NCBI RefSeq assembly: GCF_014197265.1
Contig: NZ_JACIFH010000001.1
Span: 1,488,001-1,552,000 of the forward strand
Direction of reading: 5' to 3'
Length of the DNA: 64,000 nt
Source: Microbacterium invictum
GTDB taxonomy: Bacteria; Actinomycetota; Actinomycetes; Actinomycetales; Microbacteriaceae
Positions 21,165 through 32,054 of this stretch are shown here, in pieces (position 1 is the first letter of the stretch; every line of letters starts with the position of its first letter). Made by a program: the position numbers and the translations under genes. A model generated the notes under the pieces. The model saw only the letters and a list, made by a program, of their open reading frames with translations. It ran no database searches and was not told where the DNA came from.

Positions 21165-22247
21165 TCAGACGGCCTCGGACCCGACCGCGGCCAGCTGCGC
21201 CTCTTCGTCGGCAGCGATCGCCGACTGGACGATCGGCTCGAGCGCACCGTCCATGACCTGGTCGAGGTTGTACGCCTTGTAGCCGGTGCGGTGATCGGCG
21301 ATGCGGTTCTCGGGGAAGTTGTACGTGCGGATCCGTTCGGAGCGGTCCATGCCGCGGATCTGCGAGCGGCGGGCGTCGGAGGCGGCGGCATCCCGCTCCT
21401 CCTGCTGCCGCGCCAGGATGCGGGCACGCAGCACGCGCATGCCGGCTTCGCGGTTCTGGAGCTGTGACTTCTCGTTCTGCATCGACACGACGATGCCCGT
21501 CGGCACGTGCGTGATGCGTACGGCCGAGTCGGTCGTGTTGACCGACTGTCCGCCGGGGCCGGATGACCGGTAGACGTCGATCTTCAGATCGTTCTGGTCG
21601 ATCTGCACCTCTTCGGGCTCGTCGACCTCGGGGAACACGAGCACGCCGGTCGTCGAGGTGTGGATGCGTCCCTGCGACTCGGTGGCAGGAACCCGCTGCA
21701 CGCGGTGCACGCCGCCCTCGTACTTCAGGTGCGCCCACACGCCCTGCGCCGGATCGGTCGAAGAACCCTTGATCGCGACCTGGACGTCCTTGTAGCCGCC
21801 CAGATCGGACTCGTTGCGCTCGAGCATCTCGGTCTTCCACCCCTTCGAGGCGGCGTACTGCAGGTACATGCGCAGCAGGTCGGCGGCGAACAGAGCCGAT
21901 TCGGCGCCGCCCTCCCCCGCCTTGATCTCCATGATCACGTCGCGGGCGTCGTCCGGGTCGCGTGGGATCAGCAGACGCCGCAGCTTCTCCTGCGCCTCGG
22001 CGACCCCGGTCTCGAGAGCCGGGATCTCGTCGGCGAACGCGTCGTCCTCCTTGGCCAGCTCCCGGGCGGCGCTCAGGTCATCGGATGCCGTGACCCACGC
22101 GTCGTAGGCCGCGACGATCCTCGAGAGCTCGGCGTAGCGTCGGTTCACACGCTTGGCGCGCGCGGCATCCGCGTGCACAGCCGGGTCGGAGAGCTCCTCC
22201 TGAACCGCCCTGTGCTCCGCGATCAGCCCCTGGACCGACTCGAACAC
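21165..22247 (-). CDS. prfA: Peptide chain release factor 1
   Basis: 360 residues. It recognises UAA and UAG stop codons and releases the finished protein. The codon-recognition tripeptide PAT is at 187-189 in [11 protein letters not shown] and the catalytic GGQ at 232-234 in [17 protein letters not shown]. The GGQ glutamine is the target of PrmC, also encoded in this window. It starts 11 bases after the rho stop on the same strand, so rho and prfA are likely cotranscribed. Confidence 0.97.
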   Translation of the reverse strand: MFESVQGLIAEHRAVQEELSDPAVHADAARAKRVNRRYAELSRIVAAYDAWVTASDDLSAARELAKEDDAFADEIPALETGVAEAQEKLRRLLIPRDPDDARDVIMEIKAGEGGAESALFAADLLRMYLQYAASKGWKTEMLERNESDLGGYKDVQVAIKGSSTDPAQGVWAHLKYEGGVHRVQRVPATESQGRIHTSTTGVLVFPEVDEPEEVQIDQNDLKIDVYRSSGPGGQSVNTTDSAVRITHVPTGIVVSMQNEKSQLQNREAGMRVLRARILARQQEERDAAASDARRSQIRGMDRSERIRTYNFPENRIADHRTGYKAYNLDQVMDGALEPIVQSAIAADEEAQLAAVGSEAV

Positions 22248-22258
22248 CGTCGCTCCGC

Positions 22259-24418
22259 TCAGCGGATGCTGTTCTCGTGACCGTGGCTGTGTCCGCCACC
22301 GTGGGTGTCACGGGCCGGCGCCGGCATCGACTTCTGCATCTGCACGAGGAACTCGACGTTCGACTGCGTCTCCTTGAGCTTGCCGAGCACGACCTCGAGG
22401 GCCTGCTGCGGGTCGAGACCCGCGAGGGCGCGACGCAGCTTCCACGTGATCTTGACCTCGTCACTGGACAACAGCATCTCTTCGCGGCGGGTGGACGACG
22501 CGTTGACGTCGACGGCCGGGAAGATGCGCTTGTCGGCGAGCTGACGGCTCAGGCGCAGCTCGCTGTTGCCGGTGCCCTTGAACTCCTCGAAGATGACGTC
22601 GTCCATCTTCGAGCCGGTCTCCACGAGCGCAGTCGCGAGGATCGTGAGCGATCCGCCGTTCTCGATGTTGCGCGCGGCGCCGAAGAAGCGCTTGGGCGGG
22701 TACAGCGCCGACGCGTCGACACCGCCGGTGAGTACACGGCCGCTGGTCGGAGCCGAGATGTTGTAGGCCCGGCCCAGCCGCGTGATCGAGTCGAGCAGCA
22801 CGACGACGTCGCGGCCGAGCTCGACGAGGCGCTTGGCGCGCTCGATGGCCAGCTCGGCGACGGTGGTGTGGTCTTCAGCAGGGCGATCGAAGGTCGAGGC
22901 GATGACCTCGCCCTTGACCGTGCGCTGCATGTCGGTGACCTCTTCGGGGCGCTCGTCGACGAGAACGACCATGAGGTGGACCTCGGGGTTGTTCGTCGCG
23001 ATGGCGTTCGCGATCTGCTGCAGCACGATCGTCTTGCCGGCCTTGGGCGGCGCGACGATCAGGCCGCGCTGTCCCTTGCCGATCGGTGCGACCAGGTCGA
23101 TGATGCGCTGTGTGAGCTTCTCGGGGGCGGTCTCCAGGCGCAGACGCTCCTGCGGGTACAGCGGCGTGAGATTGCCGAACTCGACGCGGGTGGCGGCATC
23201 GTCGACCGACAGGCCGTTGATCGCGTCGACCTTGACGAGCGCGTTGTACTTCTGGCGGCTGGACTGCTCGCCCTCGCGCGGCTGCTTGATCGCGCCGACG
23301 ACGGCGTCGCCCTTGCGCAGGTTGTACTTCTTCACCTGGCCGAGCGAGACGTAGACGTCGCTCGTGCCGGGCAGGTAGCCGGTCGTGCGGACGAACGCGT
23401 AGTTGTCGAGGACATCGAGGATGCCGGCGATCGGGATCAGGACGTCGTCCTCGCCGATCTCGGGCTCGAACTCGTCGGCCACGCCGCCCGGACCGCGACG
23501 CTTGTTGCGCTGGCGGTTGTTGCGGCTCTGGTTCTGGTTGTCGTCGTCGGCGTCGGACTGCTTGTCGTCGTTCTGGGCGCCGCCCTGGTTGCCGTTCTGG
23601 GCGTTGCCGGTGCCGCCGCTGCGGTTGCGGTTGCGGTTTCGGTTTCGGCTGCGCGAGCGGCCGGAGCCCTCATCGGACTGGCTGTCGCCGTCGGCGTTCG
23701 CGTCGGCGGAGCCGGCGTCCGTCGTGTCGGCCGAGCCGGCATCGGCCGGCTTGGCGTCGGACTCCGCGGCGTCGGACGAGCCGGCGCCGTCGCCTGCCTC
23801 CGCGGTGGCGGCCTCTTCGGCGGCCTTCGCGGCAGCGGTCGACTTGGTGCTCGCGCGGCGGTTGCGGGGCGCACGAGCCGGCTTCTCGGCCGGTGCGTCG
23901 TCGGTCGTGGTCTCCGCGGCGGACGCCTCGGCGTCGGCGGGCTGCGCTGCGTCGGTCGCCGTGGGCGTCTCGGCGTCGGCGGGCTGCGCGACGTCGGTGG
24001 CCGCGGACGCTTCAGCGGCGGACGCGTCGCCCTCGGCCGGCTGCGCGGCCTCGGCGGCGGGCGCCTCGGCGGGAACATCGCTGCTCTTGGCACGGCGCGG
24101 TGCGCGCTTGCGCGGGGCCCGAGCCGGCTTCTCGTCGGCGACGGGCGCCTCGGCGGCGGGCTGGTCGGCGTCGGCGACCGGCGCTTCGGTGGCAGCGGGC
24201 TCCGCGCCGGCGGTCTCGTCCGCAACCGGCGCCTCGGCGGCGGATGCCTCGGCCGGCTCGTCGGCGACGACCTCAGCAGCGGACGCGTCCTCGGCGTCCG
24301 CGGGTGCTGCGGCAGCGGCATCCGGAGTCTGCTCGGTCACCGTGTCGGTGTTCGGCTGCGCGGCTGCGTCGTCTGCAGTGGCGTCTTCGATGTTCTGGAT
24401 CTCGGAGATGGACTCCAC
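22259..24418 (-). CDS. rho: Transcription termination factor Rho with a long disordered N-terminus
   Basis: 719 residues, against about 420 in E. coli. The start is a GTG at 24418 with a perfect AAAGGAG five bases upstream. The conserved part begins near residue 315: an OB-fold RNA-binding domain ([19 protein letters not shown]), then the ring ATPase with P-loop APPKAGKT (456-463), [22 protein letters not shown] and [17 protein letters not shown]. The first 310 residues are low-complexity: Ala/Glu/Asp/Pro-rich repeats interrupted by basic KRAPRR patches, then an Arg/Asn-rich block with [10 protein letters not shown] see no Rho_N helical bundle at the N-terminus. The C-terminus ends in a His/Gly-rich tail (HGGGHSHGH). 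Such inserts in actinobacterial Rho extend RNA binding and allow termination on structured, GC-rich RNA. Confidence 0.97.
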   Translation of the reverse strand: MESISEIQNIEDATADDAAAQPNTDTVTEQTPDAAAAAPADAEDASAAEVVADEPAEASAAEAPVADETAGAEPAATEAPVADADQPAAEAPVADEKPARAPRKRAPRRAKSSDVPAEAPAAEAAQPAEGDASAAEASAATDVAQPADAETPTATDAAQPADAEASAAETTTDDAPAEKPARAPRNRRASTKSTAAAKAAEEAATAEAGDGAGSSDAAESDAKPADAGSADTTDAGSADANADGDSQSDEGSGRSRSRNRNRNRNRSGGTGNAQNGNQGGAQNDDKQSDADDDNQNQSRNNRQRNKRRGPGGVADEFEPEIGEDDVLIPIAGILDVLDNYAFVRTTGYLPGTSDVYVSLGQVKKYNLRKGDAVVGAIKQPREGEQSSRQKYNALVKVDAINGLSVDDAATRVEFGNLTPLYPQERLRLETAPEKLTQRIIDLVAPIGKGQRGLIVAPPKAGKTIVLQQIANAIATNNPEVHLMVVLVDERPEEVTDMQRTVKGEVIASTFDRPAEDHTTVAELAIERAKRLVELGRDVVVLLDSITRLGRAYNISAPTSGRVLTGGVDASALYPPKRFFGAARNIENGGSLTILATALVETGSKMDDVIFEEFKGTGNSELRLSRQLADKRIFPAVDVNASSTRREEMLLSSDEVKITWKLRRALAGLDPQQALEVVLGKLKETQSNVEFLVQMQKSMPAPARDTHGGGHSHGHENSIR

Positions 24419-24547
24419 GAGTGCTCCTTTGTCAACGGTGGAAAGTTCTTGTACCGCATGAAGGCCCTGTCCACGACAGGTACCGACCGTCCCGGCGCGC
24501 ACAGCCACGGGAGAGGCATGTGCTGCAACGGGGGGTTATGCGATGGT

Positions 24548-24561
24548 TCGCAGATCTGCGA
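24548..24561. repeat. 14-base perfect palindrome between thrB and rho
   Basis: TCGCAGATCTGCGA reads the same on both strands. It lies 12 bases after the thrB stop and about 130 bases before the rho start codon. It could be a protein-binding operator for rho or a weak terminator of the thr operon. No T-run follows. Chance cannot be excluded. Confidence 0.3.
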
Positions 24562-24573
24562 CGGAGGTCAGAT

Positions 24574-25530
24574 TCACGAGTAGCCCGTGGAACCCTCCGT
24601 ATAGTCCCTCACTGTACCACCCCGTACGTCGACGGCGAGCATGAGGGCCTCCCACGGAGTGTCCGTGACGCGGGTGGCGAGCTCGGCGGCGGCGAGCCGC
24701 TTGCCCGGCCCGTCGGCGAGCACGAGGACGCTGGGACCCGCCCCCGAGACCACCGCCGCGAACCCTTCGGCACGCAGCGACTGAACGAGCCTGTCGGTCT
24801 CGGGCATGGCCTGCGCCCGATAGGACTGGTGCAGCTTGTCCTCGGTCGCGGCCATGAGCAGCTCGGGGCTCTGGGTGAGCGCCGCGATCAGCAGCGCCGA
24901 CCGCGAGACGTTGAAGACGGCATCCTCCCGCGTCACCTGCAGCGGCGCCAGCTCGCGGGCCGCGGAGGTCGACATCGTGAAGCCCGGCACGAACACCAGC
25001 GGCGAGACGCCGCGGTGCACGAGCAGCTTCTTGGACTGCGGGCCGTCCGGCTCCATCCAGGCGATGGTCAGCCCGCCGAACAGCGCGGGGGCGACGTTGT
25101 CGGGGTGCCCCTCGAGCTCGGTCGCGAGGCGCAGCAGCATCGACGGGCCGAGTTCGACGTCGCCGGCCAGCAGGCCCTTCGCAGCCAGCAGCCCGGCGAC
25201 GACGGCCGCGCCCGACGAGCCCATGCCGCGGCCGTGCGGGATCGTGTTGTGGGCGGAGAGGTGGATGCCGGGCATCTGCCGCCCGCACGACTCGAAGGCG
25301 TAGGCGATCGCGCGCACCACCAGATGCGAGGCATCGGTGGGGACTTCGCCCTCGCCCTCCCCCGTCACCGTGATCTCGACGCGGCGGTCGGGCAACGTCG
25401 TCACCGTCAGCTCGTCGTACACGCTCAGGGCGAGCCCCAGCGTGTCGAAGCCGGGCCCGAGGTTCGCGCTCGTGGCCGGCACGCGCACCGCGACCGCGCG
25501 GCCGGGTGCGATCAGCGACGCCGCCGTCAT
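24574..25530 (-). CDS. thrB: Homoserine kinase
   Basis: 318 residues. It is a GHMP-family kinase that phosphorylates homoserine for threonine synthesis. The N-terminal [21 protein letters not shown] and the ATP-binding loop [17 protein letters not shown] are typical, and the C-terminal [12 protein letters not shown] glycine motif is present. The ATG at 25530 overlaps the thrC stop in an ATGA, so [11 protein letters not shown] is coupled in the lysA-hom-thrC-thrB unit. Confidence 0.96.
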   Translation of the reverse strand: MTAASLIAPGRAVAVRVPATSANLGPGFDTLGLALSVYDELTVTTLPDRRVEITVTGEGEGEVPTDASHLVVRAIAYAFESCGRQMPGIHLSAHNTIPHGRGMGSSGAAVVAGLLAAKGLLAGDVELGPSMLLRLATELEGHPDNVAPALFGGLTIAWMEPDGPQSKKLLVHRGVSPLVFVPGFTMSTSAARELAPLQVTREDAVFNVSRSALLIAALTQSPELLMAATEDKLHQSYRAQAMPETDRLVQSLRAEGFAAVVSGAGPSVLVLADGPGKRLAAAELATRVTDTPWEALMLAVDVRGGTVRDYTEGSTGYS

Positions 25531-26609
25531 GCGCGGGCGGCGGCCAGGTCGAGCACGGCGGCCACCTCGCTCGTGGTCGCGTCGACGACGACGGGCTCGA
25601 CCTGCGAGCCGTCGGCGTTGCGCAGCGCCCACTGCGGGTCCTTGAGCCCGTGGCCGGTGACCGTCAGCACGACCTTGGCGCCGGCGGGGATGACCCCGGC
25701 TTCGGCACGGTCGAGCAGACCTGCGACGCTGATCGCCGAGGCGGGCTCGACGAAGACGCCGACGGTGGATGCCAGGAGTTTCTGCGCCGCGAGGATGCGC
25801 TCATCGTCGATCGCGCCGAACCATCCGTCGGTCGCGTCGCGGGCTTCGAGGGCGAGTTCCCACGAGGCGGGGTTGCCGATGCGGATCGCGCTGGCGACTG
25901 TCTCGGGATTCTTGACGACCTCGCCGCGCACCAGCGGCGCCGAGCCCTCGGCCTGGAAGCCGAACATGCGCGGCACGCGCGTGGCCACGCCGCGGGCGGC
26001 CTCTTCGCGGTACCCGCGCGAGTACGCGGTGTAGTTGCCCGCGTTTCCGACCGGGATGAAGTGGAAGTCGGGTGCGTCACCGAGCTGCGAGACCACCTCG
26101 TAGGCCGCGGTCTTCTGCCCCTCGATGCGGTCGGGGTTGACCGAGTTCACCAGGTGCACGGGGTAGTTGTCGGCGAGTTCACGGGCGATCTCGAGGCAGT
26201 CGTCGAAGTTGCCGCGGATCTGGATCAGCGTGCCGCCGTGAGCGACCGCCTGGCTGAGCTTGCCCATCGCGATCTTGCCCTCGGGCACCAGCACCGCGGC
26301 GGTGATGCCGGCGTGCGAGGCGTACGCGGCGGCCGAGGCGGAGGTGTTGCCGGTCGAGGCGCAGATGACGGCCTTGGCGCCGTGCTCGACGGCGCGCGAG
26401 AGCGCGACGGTCATGCCGCGGTCCTTGAACGAGCCGGTCGGGTTCATTCCCTCGAATTTCACGTGCACGTCCGCACCGGTGATCTCCGACAGCGACCGCG
26501 CCGGAATGAGCGGTGTACCGCCCTCGCCGAGCGTCACGATCGTCGAGGCGTCGGTCACCCCGAGCCGGTCGGCGAACTCCCGCAGGACTCCCTGCCACAC
26601 ATGTGCCAT
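25527..26609 (-). CDS. thrC: Threonine synthase
   Basis: 360 residues from the ATG at 26609, which has GAAGGAG at ideal spacing; a longer frame upstream overlaps hom and is rejected. It is a PLP enzyme converting O-phosphohomoserine to threonine. The PLP lysine is K62 in [11 protein letters not shown], and [16 protein letters not shown] and [11 protein letters not shown] are the phosphate-binding loops. It is the short fold-type II form found in actinobacteria. It starts two bases before the end of hom's coordinates, so the genes are tightly coupled. Confidence 0.96.
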   Translation of the reverse strand: MAHVWQGVLREFADRLGVTDASTIVTLGEGGTPLIPARSLSEITGADVHVKFEGMNPTGSFKDRGMTVALSRAVEHGAKAVICASTGNTSASAAAYASHAGITAAVLVPEGKIAMGKLSQAVAHGGTLIQIRGNFDDCLEIARELADNYPVHLVNSVNPDRIEGQKTAAYEVVSQLGDAPDFHFIPVGNAGNYTAYSRGYREEAARGVATRVPRMFGFQAEGSAPLVRGEVVKNPETVASAIRIGNPASWELALEARDATDGWFGAIDDERILAAQKLLASTVGVFVEPASAISVAGLLDRAEAGVIPAGAKVVLTVTGHGLKDPQWALRNADGSQVEPVVVDATTSEVAAVLDLAAARA

Positions 26610-26610
26610 T

Positions 26611-27924
26611 TCAGTCTCCTTCCACCCGCAGTACCGACACGACACGGTCGACGACGCCGCTGGCGGCGAGTCGGTCGACGGTGTCGCCGAGGTTCTGCTC
26701 CAATGCCGTGTGCGTGCCGATCACGAGACGTGCGGCACCCGGCTTTCCATTGCCTTCGCTGATGACGGTCTGCTCGACGGTCGCGATCGAGACGCTGCCG
26801 TCGCTGAGGATGCCGGCGACCGTGGCGAGCACGCCGGGCCGGTCGCTGACTTCGAGCGTGATCTGGTAGCGGGTCTGCACGCGGCCGACCGGCAGGATCG
26901 GCAGGTTCGCGCGGGTGGACTCGCCCACCCCGGTGCCGCCGGCGATGTGCCGCCGGGCGGCCGAGACGACGTCGCCGAGTACGGCGGACGCGGTCTGGAT
27001 GCCGCCGGCCCCGGCCCCGTAGAACATGAGGTCGCCCGCGGCTTCGGCCTGCACGAAGACGGCGTTGTTGGCGCCGCGCACGTTCGCCAGGGGATGCTCG
27101 CGCGGCACCAGCGCGGGGTACACCCGCACCGAGATCGCCTCGCCGTCGCCGTCTGCGACCCGCTCGCACACGGCGAGCAGTTTGATGACGTAGCCCGCAC
27201 CACGGGCGGCGGCGATGGTCTGCGCGTCGATCGCGGTGATGCCCTCGCGATGCACCGCGTCGAGCGGGACGGCGGTGTGAAAGGCGAGGGATGCCAGGAT
27301 CGCGGCCTTCTGGGCGGCGTCGAACCCGTCGACGTCGGCGGTCGGATCCGCTTCGGCGTAGCCCAGGGCCTGCGCGTCGGCGAGCACCTCGGCGAAATCG
27401 CTGCCTTCGCGGTCCATGCGGTCGAGGATGTAGTTCGTCGTCCCGTTGACGATGCCCATGATGCGGTGCACGCGGTCGCCGGCCAGCGAATCGCGCAGGG
27501 GCCGGATGATCGGGATGGCTCCGGCGACCGCCGCCTCGTACGACACGGTCGCGCCGACCTGGTCGGCCGCCTCGAACAGCTCCGGACCGTGCGTGGCCAC
27601 CAGGGCCTTGTTGGCGGTGACCACGTCGGCACCGGAGTTCAGCGCCTCGAGGATGCGGCTGCGCGCCGGCTCGATGCCGCCGGTCAGCTCGATCACGATG
27701 TCGGCACCGACGATGAGCTGGTCGGCGTCGGTGGTCAGCAGCTCGCGCGGCAGTTCGACGTCGCGCGGGGCGTCGACGTCGCGCACGGCGATGCCGACGA
27801 GGTCGAGAGCGGCGCCGGCGCGGTCGGCCAGCTCGTCGGCGTGGGTGCGCAGCAGGTGCGCGACCTGCGAGCCGACGGCGCCGGCGCCCAGCAGAGCCAC
27901 GCGGAGGCGGCGGAATTCGGTCAT
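26611..27924 (-). CDS. hom: Homoserine dehydrogenase
   Basis: 437 residues. It reduces aspartate semialdehyde to homoserine. The Rossmann motif [12 protein letters not shown] is at about 11-22, the catalytic region with TANKALVA and [12 protein letters not shown] follows, and a C-terminal ACT domain (about 355-437, [14 protein letters not shown]) provides feedback control, in the family usually by threonine. The ATG overlaps the lysA stop by four bases. It supplies homoserine both to thrB/thrC here and to metX at 55.2 kb. Confidence 0.97.
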   Translation of the reverse strand: MTEFRRLRVALLGAGAVGSQVAHLLRTHADELADRAGAALDLVGIAVRDVDAPRDVELPRELLTTDADQLIVGADIVIELTGGIEPARSRILEALNSGADVVTANKALVATHGPELFEAADQVGATVSYEAAVAGAIPIIRPLRDSLAGDRVHRIMGIVNGTTNYILDRMDREGSDFAEVLADAQALGYAEADPTADVDGFDAAQKAAILASLAFHTAVPLDAVHREGITAIDAQTIAAARGAGYVIKLLAVCERVADGDGEAISVRVYPALVPREHPLANVRGANNAVFVQAEAAGDLMFYGAGAGGIQTASAVLGDVVSAARRHIAGGTGVGESTRANLPILPVGRVQTRYQITLEVSDRPGVLATVAGILSDGSVSIATVEQTVISEGNGKPGAARLVIGTHTALEQNLGDTVDRLAASGVVDRVVSVLRVEGD

Positions 27925-29330
27925 GCGTTTCCCTCGGTCACGGTGCCGGCGTCACGGGCCAGCAGATCCTCGATGGTCTCCCCGCGCACGATGACGCGGG
28001 CGCTGCCGTCCCGCACGGCGACGACCGCCGGGCGGGGCAGGTAGTTGTAGTTGCTCGCGAGCGAGAAGCAGTACGCACCGGTGGCGGGCACCGCGAGGAG
28101 GTCGCCGGGCACGATGTCGGCGGGCAGGTACTCGTGGTCGACGACGATGTCACCGGACTCGCAGTGGCGTCCGACGACGCGGGCGAGCGCCGGCGCGGCG
28201 TCGCTGGTGCGCGAGGCGACGCGCGCCGAGTACTGCGCGCCGTACAGCGCGGTGCGGGCGTTGTCGCTCATGCCGCCGTCGACGCTCACGTACAGGCGCT
28301 CGAGGTCGTCCGAGACGCGCACCGGCTTGACGGTGCCCACCTCGTACAGGGTCACCCCGGCACGGCCGACGATCGACCGGCCCGGCTCGAACGCGAGATT
28401 CGGCATCGGGATGCCGCGCACCTCGCACTCGCGGGCCACGGCGTCGACGATGCCATCGGCGAGCTGCTCGATCGGGGTCGGGTCGTCGACCGACGTGTAC
28501 GCGATTCCGAAGCCACCGCCGAGGTTCAGGACCGGCACGTCGCCGCCGGCGAGCAGTTCGGCGTGTGTCTCGACCAGGCGCGCGGCCGACTCCTCGAAGC
28601 CCGAGACACCGAAGATCTGAGAGCCGATGTGGCAGTGCAGCCCGAGGAATCGCAGCGCGGGGAGTTCGCGGATACGGGCGACGACGGCACCGGCATCCAC
28701 CAGCGGGAAGCCGAACTTCTGGTCTTCGTGCGCCGTCGCGAGGAAGTCGTGCGTCTCGGCGTGCACCCCGGTGCTGACCCGCACCAGGACGTTCTGGACG
28801 ATGCCGCGGCGGTCGGCGATCGCGGCGAGCCGCTCGATCTCGATGGGGCTGTCGACGATGACGGATCCGACGCCGACCTCGACGGCCTGCTCGAGTTCGC
28901 CGATGAGCTTGTTGTTGCCGTGCAGCCCGATGCGCGCGGGGTCGGCGCCGGCGGCGAGAGCGACGGCGAGCTCTCCCCCGCTGGCGACGTCGACGGCGAG
29001 GCCCTCGCCGGTGACCCACCGGACGACCTCGGTGCTCAGGAACGCCTTGCCGGCGTAATAGACGCGGGCCTGCACGCCGTGGCGGGCGGTAGCGGCCCGG
29101 AACGCTTCGCTCACGCGGGTGGCGCGGGCGCGCACCGCGGCCTCGTCGAGCACGTACAGCGGGGTGCCGAACTGCTCGCGCAGCGTCGTGACCGGCACAC
29201 CGCCCAGTTCGAGCACGCCGCTCGCGTCACGAGACGCGTGCTCGGGCCACACCTCGGTGGCCAGCGCGTTCACGTCGTCGGGCACGACGAGCCAGGCGGG
29301 CACCGGCGGGCGGAGTTCAGAGGCGGACAC
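27921..29330 (-). CDS. lysA: Diaminopimelate decarboxylase
   Basis: 469 residues starting with GTG at 29330 behind AGGTGA. It decarboxylates meso-diaminopimelate to lysine using PLP. The Schiff-base lysine is K95 in VYYAGKAFLS. The GLHCHIGSQI, LNLGGGFGIAY and FEPGRSIVG motifs are intact, and the C-terminal GAYCFSLASNYNYLPRP is the dimer/active-site region. An N-terminal extension of about 40 residues is usual in actinobacteria. It opens the lysA-hom-thrC-thrB unit that branches from aspartate semialdehyde. Confidence 0.97.
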   Translation of the reverse strand: MSASELRPPVPAWLVVPDDVNALATEVWPEHASRDASGVLELGGVPVTTLREQFGTPLYVLDEAAVRARATRVSEAFRAATARHGVQARVYYAGKAFLSTEVVRWVTGEGLAVDVASGGELAVALAAGADPARIGLHGNNKLIGELEQAVEVGVGSVIVDSPIEIERLAAIADRRGIVQNVLVRVSTGVHAETHDFLATAHEDQKFGFPLVDAGAVVARIRELPALRFLGLHCHIGSQIFGVSGFEESAARLVETHAELLAGGDVPVLNLGGGFGIAYTSVDDPTPIEQLADGIVDAVARECEVRGIPMPNLAFEPGRSIVGRAGVTLYEVGTVKPVRVSDDLERLYVSVDGGMSDNARTALYGAQYSARVASRTSDAAPALARVVGRHCESGDIVVDHEYLPADIVPGDLLAVPATGAYCFSLASNYNYLPRPAVVAVRDGSARVIVRGETIEDLLARDAGTVTEGNA

Positions 29331-29439
29331 GCGATCACCTATCGGGTGGAGGGGTTCTGCGAGCGGAGATTCACGCCCCGGCAGTCATTGCAGTCTAGAA
29401 CACCGGCCGTGGCGGACCGTTTCGGTGACACCGCATGAC

Positions 29440-30279
29440 CTACGCGCAGGAACCGGGCTGCTGGAGGGTCTCGTCGGTGATGATCTCGCCGTCGATCTCG
29501 AACTCGGCCACGATGTCGTCGCGGTTCACCTCGACGCCGTTGAGCATGACACCGGCCGGCAGCTGGTCGGCGATGCACACCTGCCAGTCGCGGATGACCG
29601 TGCCGGCGATCGCGCCGAACTGGCGCGAGAGCGCCTCGGCGGTGATCTCTGTTCCCGCGACCCGCAGGGTCGACGGAGTCAGCACGAGGTCGCCGCCGGC
29701 GGCGCTGGGTACGAGGGTGATGCCGACCGGAACGGTGAGCGCGAACAGCTGCAGCTCCATCGAGATCTCGATCGCCGGCGCGTCGATGACGACCGTGTCG
29801 GCCGGGAAGTCCTCGATCGTGCCGAGGAGTGCCGTCAGCTGGGCCTCGTCGAGCGTGATCGTGGCCGAGGCGGCATCCATCGGCCCGTCACCGCGCACGG
29901 GGACCCCTGTCGCGTGGACGCTCACGTCACCGGAGAGTTCGCCGAACACGACGTCGTCGCTGGCGATCGTGATCTCGTCGATCTCGCCGCCGATCAGCTG
30001 CGGCAGGACCGGACCCGGGACGTCGACGTCGACCTGCTGGTCGGCCGGGAGTGACAGCTGAGTGATCACCTGCTCGCGGACGGTGTTCACGAGCAGGTTG
30101 CGCGCGATCTGCTCGCCGGCGATCCAGGCGACGACGACGAGCACCACGACTGCCGCGGCGGCAACGAGCCACGGCCACACGGCGCGCTTCGGCTTCGTCG
30201 CGGGCCGGCCGGGCGTGGCCAGCACCCACTGCGCTGCCGGGTCGGGGATCGGCGCGGTGTCGTGCGTGTCGTCGGTCAC
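29440..30279 (-). CDS. LmeA-family (DUF2993) phospholipid-binding protein
   Basis: 279 residues. A proline-rich cytosolic N-terminus precedes one transmembrane helix (about 36-55, WPWLVAAAAVVVLVVVAWI), and the rest is an extracytoplasmic beta-rich domain of the DUF2993/LmeA type, starting with the EQIARNLLVNTVREQV segment. In mycobacteria LmeA binds phospholipid and is needed for lipomannan mannan elongation. That role is only inferred here. The GTG start is one base after the argS stop, so the two genes form one unit. Confidence 0.82.
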   Translation of the reverse strand: MTDDTHDTAPIPDPAAQWVLATPGRPATKPKRAVWPWLVAAAAVVVLVVVAWIAGEQIARNLLVNTVREQVITQLSLPADQQVDVDVPGPVLPQLIGGEIDEITIASDDVVFGELSGDVSVHATGVPVRGDGPMDAASATITLDEAQLTALLGTIEDFPADTVVIDAPAIEISMELQLFALTVPVGITLVPSAAGGDLVLTPSTLRVAGTEITAEALSRQFGAIAGTVIRDWQVCIADQLPAGVMLNGVEVNRDDIVAEFEIDGEIITDETLQQPGSCA

Positions 30280-30280
30280 G

Positions 30281-31948
30281 TCACATCCGCTCGGGGGCGC
30301 TCACGCCGAGCAGATCCAGCCCGTTGCGCAGCACCTGGCCGGTGGCGTCGTTGAGCCACAGGCGGGTGCGGTGCACGTCGGTGACCTCTTCGTCACCCAG
30401 CGGGGTGACGCGGCAGTTGTCGTACCAGCGGTGGTAGAGACCGGCGAGCTCTTCGAGGTAGCGGGCGACGCGGTGCGGCTCGCGCACCTCGGCGGCGAAC
30501 GCGACGATGCGCGGGAACTCCTGCAGAGCGCCCAGCAGCGCCGACTCGGTCTCGTGGGTGAGCAGCTCGGGCGCGAAGATGTCACGCTTGACGCCGGTGT
30601 CGGCGGCGTTGCGGCCCACGTTGTGCGTGCGGGCATGCGCGTACTGCACGTAGAAGACGGGGTTGTCGTTCGTGCGCTTCTGCAGCACCTCGGGGTCGAG
30701 GGTCAGCGGCGAGTCGGCCGGATACCGTCCGAGCGAATACCGCAGCGCGTCGGTGCCGAGCCAGTCGCGCAGGTCGTCGAGCTCGATGATGTTGCCGGCG
30801 CGCTTGGACAGCCGCGCCCCGTTGACCGACACGAGCTGCCCGATGAGCACCTCGATGTCCGTGTCGGGGTCGTCCCCGGCGGCGCCGGCGAGCGCCTTGA
30901 GCCGGTGCACGTAGCCGTGGTGGTCGGCGCCGAGCAGGTAGATCTTGTGCGCGAAGCCGCGGTCGGTCTTATTGAGGTAATAGGCGGCGTCGGCGGCGAA
31001 GTAGGTGTATTCGCCGTTGGACCGGCGGATCACCCGGTCCTTGTCGTCGCCGAAGTCGGTGGTGCGCACCCACACGGCGCCGTCGGCGTCGAACACGTGG
31101 CCCTGCGCGCGCAGCCGGTCGACGGCCTCGTCCACGAGGCTCGGCTCCCCGGCGGCGCCCTTCGCGTGCAGGGTGCGCTCGCTGAAGAACACATCGAAGT
31201 GCACGTTGAACTTCACGAGCGAGGCCTGCAGGTCGCCGAGCTGCAGCTCGTAGCCCCGGTCGCGTGCGATGGTCAGCTGCTCGTCCTCGCCGAGGTCCAG
31301 GATGCCGGGGACGGCGGCCTGCACCCGCTGCGCGAGCTCGTCGATGTAGGCGCCCGGGTAGCCGTCTTCGGGAGTCGGCTCGCCCTTGATCGCCGCCAGC
31401 ACCGAGCGGCCGAACCGCTCCATCTGGGCGCCGGCGTCGTTGACGTAGAACTCGCGCACCAGGGTCGCGCCGCTGGCGAGCAGCAGACGCGCCATCGAGT
31501 CGCCGAGCGCCGCCCAGCGGGTGTGGCCGATGTGCATCGGGCCGGTGGGGTTGGCGCTGACGAACTCGAGGTTGATGGTCTGGCCGCGCTGCGAGTCGTT
31601 CGTGCCGAACGCGGCGCCCGCCTCGACGATCGTGCGTGCCAGGGCGCCGGCGGCCGCGGCATCGAGCCGGATGTTGATGAATCCGGGGCCGGCGACCTCG
31701 ACACCGGCGATGCCGGGGGTCGATGCCAGAGAGGTCGCGATCTCGGCGGCGAAGTCGCGGGGATTCGCGCCCACGACCTTCGCGAGCTTGAGTGCCGCGT
31801 TTGAGGCCCAGTCGCCGTGGTCGCGGTTCTTGGGCCGGTCCAGCGGCAGATCCGCGGCCGTCAGTCCCTCGCTCGAGCCGGCGCGTCGCGCCTCGGCAAG
31901 CGGGGCGATGACGGCGAGCAGGGCGGCGGAGAGGGCTTCTGGATTCAT
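30281..31948 (-). CDS. argS: Arginyl-tRNA synthetase
   Basis: 555 residues. It charges tRNA-Arg; a tRNA-Arg(CCG) gene lies less than 1 kb away. The class I signature is MHIGHTR after SANPTGP. The KMSKS loop is replaced by LSKRAGN, as in most bacterial ArgS. The N-terminal Add-1 domain ([10 protein letters not shown]) and the C-terminal anticodon-binding helices ([14 protein letters not shown], then [10 protein letters not shown]) are complete. A TAGAAT box nine bases from the ATG and a GAGAGG stretch overlapping the spacer make the promoter close to the start. It diverges from the SGNH gene. Confidence 0.97.
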   Translation of the reverse strand: MNPEALSAALLAVIAPLAEARRAGSSEGLTAADLPLDRPKNRDHGDWASNAALKLAKVVGANPRDFAAEIATSLASTPGIAGVEVAGPGFINIRLDAAAAGALARTIVEAGAAFGTNDSQRGQTINLEFVSANPTGPMHIGHTRWAALGDSMARLLLASGATLVREFYVNDAGAQMERFGRSVLAAIKGEPTPEDGYPGAYIDELAQRVQAAVPGILDLGEDEQLTIARDRGYELQLGDLQASLVKFNVHFDVFFSERTLHAKGAAGEPSLVDEAVDRLRAQGHVFDADGAVWVRTTDFGDDKDRVIRRSNGEYTYFAADAAYYLNKTDRGFAHKIYLLGADHHGYVHRLKALAGAAGDDPDTDIEVLIGQLVSVNGARLSKRAGNIIELDDLRDWLGTDALRYSLGRYPADSPLTLDPEVLQKRTNDNPVFYVQYAHARTHNVGRNAADTGVKRDIFAPELLTHETESALLGALQEFPRIVAFAAEVREPHRVARYLEELAGLYHRWYDNCRVTPLGDEEVTDVHRTRLWLNDATGQVLRNGLDLLGVSAPERM

Positions 31949-32054
31949 AACCTCTCAATTCTACGGGGGTCGGTTCCCGGCATCCGTTCCGCTGTGTGTC
32001 GGTGAATGGATGCCGGTGTTCGGCGTTGCTCGCGCGGTGACTTACCCTGTTCGC

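Noticed and set aside
22277..24583. Very long open frame opposite rho (768 codons) and similar long antisense frames opposite the ABC, atp, lysA, argS and metY genes
   Set aside because: High GC at third positions suppresses stop codons on the opposite strand. The products are low-complexity (Arg/Gly/Val or Ala/Ser-rich) with no domains, and the sense strand holds clear conserved genes.
31949..32054. T-box or attenuator leader before argS
   Set aside because: A TAGAAT -10 box lies nine bases from the argS ATG, leaving no room for a leader RNA, and no T-box motif is seen.
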